Part shown: positions 6,925-7,362 of the stretch, piece after piece
How the letters are laid out: each line of letters starts with the position of its first letter
Numbering within the stretch: the first letter of the stretch is position 1
From: CAYMEV01 sp964431655 [NCBI: uncultured bacterium]
GTDB lineage: Bacteria > CAYMEV01
Assembly: GCA_964431655.1 (NCBI GenBank)
Contig: CAYSKJ010000154.1
Span: forward strand, 1 to 7,362
Reading direction: 5' to 3'
Length of the DNA: 7,362 nucleotides
Translations under genes and position numbers: made by a program
Notes under the pieces: model-generated
The model's database searches: none
What the model saw: only the letters and a program-made list of their open reading frames with translations
What the model was told of the DNA's origin: nothing

Positions 6925-7362
6925 TCAATATATTTCATTATAATTGTAACAGCAGTATGCATGGCTTACCAGTCCCTTGCATATGCCTGCCAACGGACCT
7001 TCGCTGTTGAGTTGATATTCTATTTCCTTACAGCCCTGTCCGCCTGGTACCGGCATGCAGTACGGATTATTATCAACTATACCCTGGCATTGTCCGTTGG
7101 GCCAATCGCAGGCAAAACCAAATTGTCTATAATAGGTACAATTTCCAATATTCACTTCCCATGGTGGTGGATATCCACCACAGCTAAAGCCGGAAGGGAT
7201 ATATTTAGCATCTGAATTATCCATGCTAATTCCATCAGATCGTTTTTCAATATTTTTATTTATAGCAGGCTCTTTCTCGCTATTCTCCCCATTCACACAA
7301 ACAGCACTAAGGCAGGCCAATAAGATAATCAGGGCTAAACATAAGACCATTTTGTTAATTGA
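6925..7362 (-). CDS. Small cysteine-rich exported protein, probably truncated at the right edge
   Basis: I do not recognise this family. The first in-frame ATG inside the window is at 7350 (141 residues). The frame stays open to the edge, adding the residues SINK before that Met, and the 12 visible bases hold no Shine-Dalgarno. A lysine just ahead of the hydrophobic stretch LCLALIILLACLSAVC also fits a signal peptide that begins outside the window. The true start is therefore probably beyond 7362. Counting from the 7350 ATG, the part after the signal has a charged low-complexity linker (about 22-50) and then nine cysteines (57, 71, 81, 88, 98, 107, 124, 133, 134) within about 80 residues, with many Gly, Pro and Tyr. 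This suggests a small disulfide-stabilised domain outside the cytoplasm. LLAC could be a loose lipobox. It precedes the PDZ-like gene by 78 bp on the same strand. Confidence 0.72.
   Translation of the reverse strand, partial: SINKMVLCLALIILLACLSAVCVNGENSEKEPAINKNIEKRSDGISMDNSDAKYIPSGFSCGGYPPPWEVNIGNCTYYRQFGFACDWPNGQCQGIVDNNPYCMPVPGGQGCKEIEYQLNSEGPLAGICKGLVSHAYCCYNYNEIY

Noticed and set aside
6961-7215. Plus-strand frame opposite the cysteine-rich gene
   Set aside because: It is antisense to a frame with a signal peptide and regular cysteines, and its translation resembles no protein domain.
1-7362. Mobile element, CRISPR array, toxin-antitoxin or phage-defence system
   Set aside because: No transposase or integrase motifs, terminal inverted repeats, regularly spaced short repeats, or nuclease, helicase or methylase motifs were seen. 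All five products carry export signals.

Overview
The window carries five protein genes, all apparently encoding exported proteins. There are no RNA genes, CRISPR arrays, transposases or phage genes. It looks like a Gram-negative bacterium with moderate to low GC. Every start that can be judged has a Shine-Dalgarno sequence (AAAGGAG, GGGAG, GGAG or AGGGGAG), which argues against typical Bacteroidetes. The protein families (C10 peptidase, MXAN_6640-type metalloprotease, CarboxypepD_reg-like repeats, DUF5648-like repeats) are common in environmental and gut anaerobes and in myxobacteria-like or FCB/spirochaete-like lineages. I cannot place the phylum.

Left half: two secreted proteases are transcribed divergently from a shared 217-bp spacer. 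The minus-strand gene (225-2018) is a putative zinc metalloprotease with an HEYYH motif and a C-terminal IPT/TIG domain. The plus-strand gene (2236-3798) is a C10 (streptopain/SpeB-like) cysteine protease with signal peptide, propeptide and catalytic domain. It ends in three near-identical 49-residue DUF5648-like repeats. A UUCG-type hairpin with a T-run overlaps its stop codon and may be a terminator.

Right half: three minus-strand genes read leftward, toward the cysteine protease gene. They are a cysteine-rich small exported protein cut by the right edge (from 6925), a secreted protein with a PDZ-like core and no visible protease domain (5797-6846), and a 620-residue exported protein with about three CarboxypepD_reg-like beta-sandwich segments (3938-5800). 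The last two overlap by 4 bp (ATGA) and are almost certainly translationally coupled.

Together the window looks like an accessory secretome island: two extracellular proteases next to a small operon of uncharacterised envelope or secreted proteins. Whether the halves cooperate cannot be told from sequence. The most novel part is the coupled PDZ-like/CarboxypepD_reg-like pair with its cysteine-rich neighbour. I see no convincing evidence of a complete undescribed defence or mobile system.
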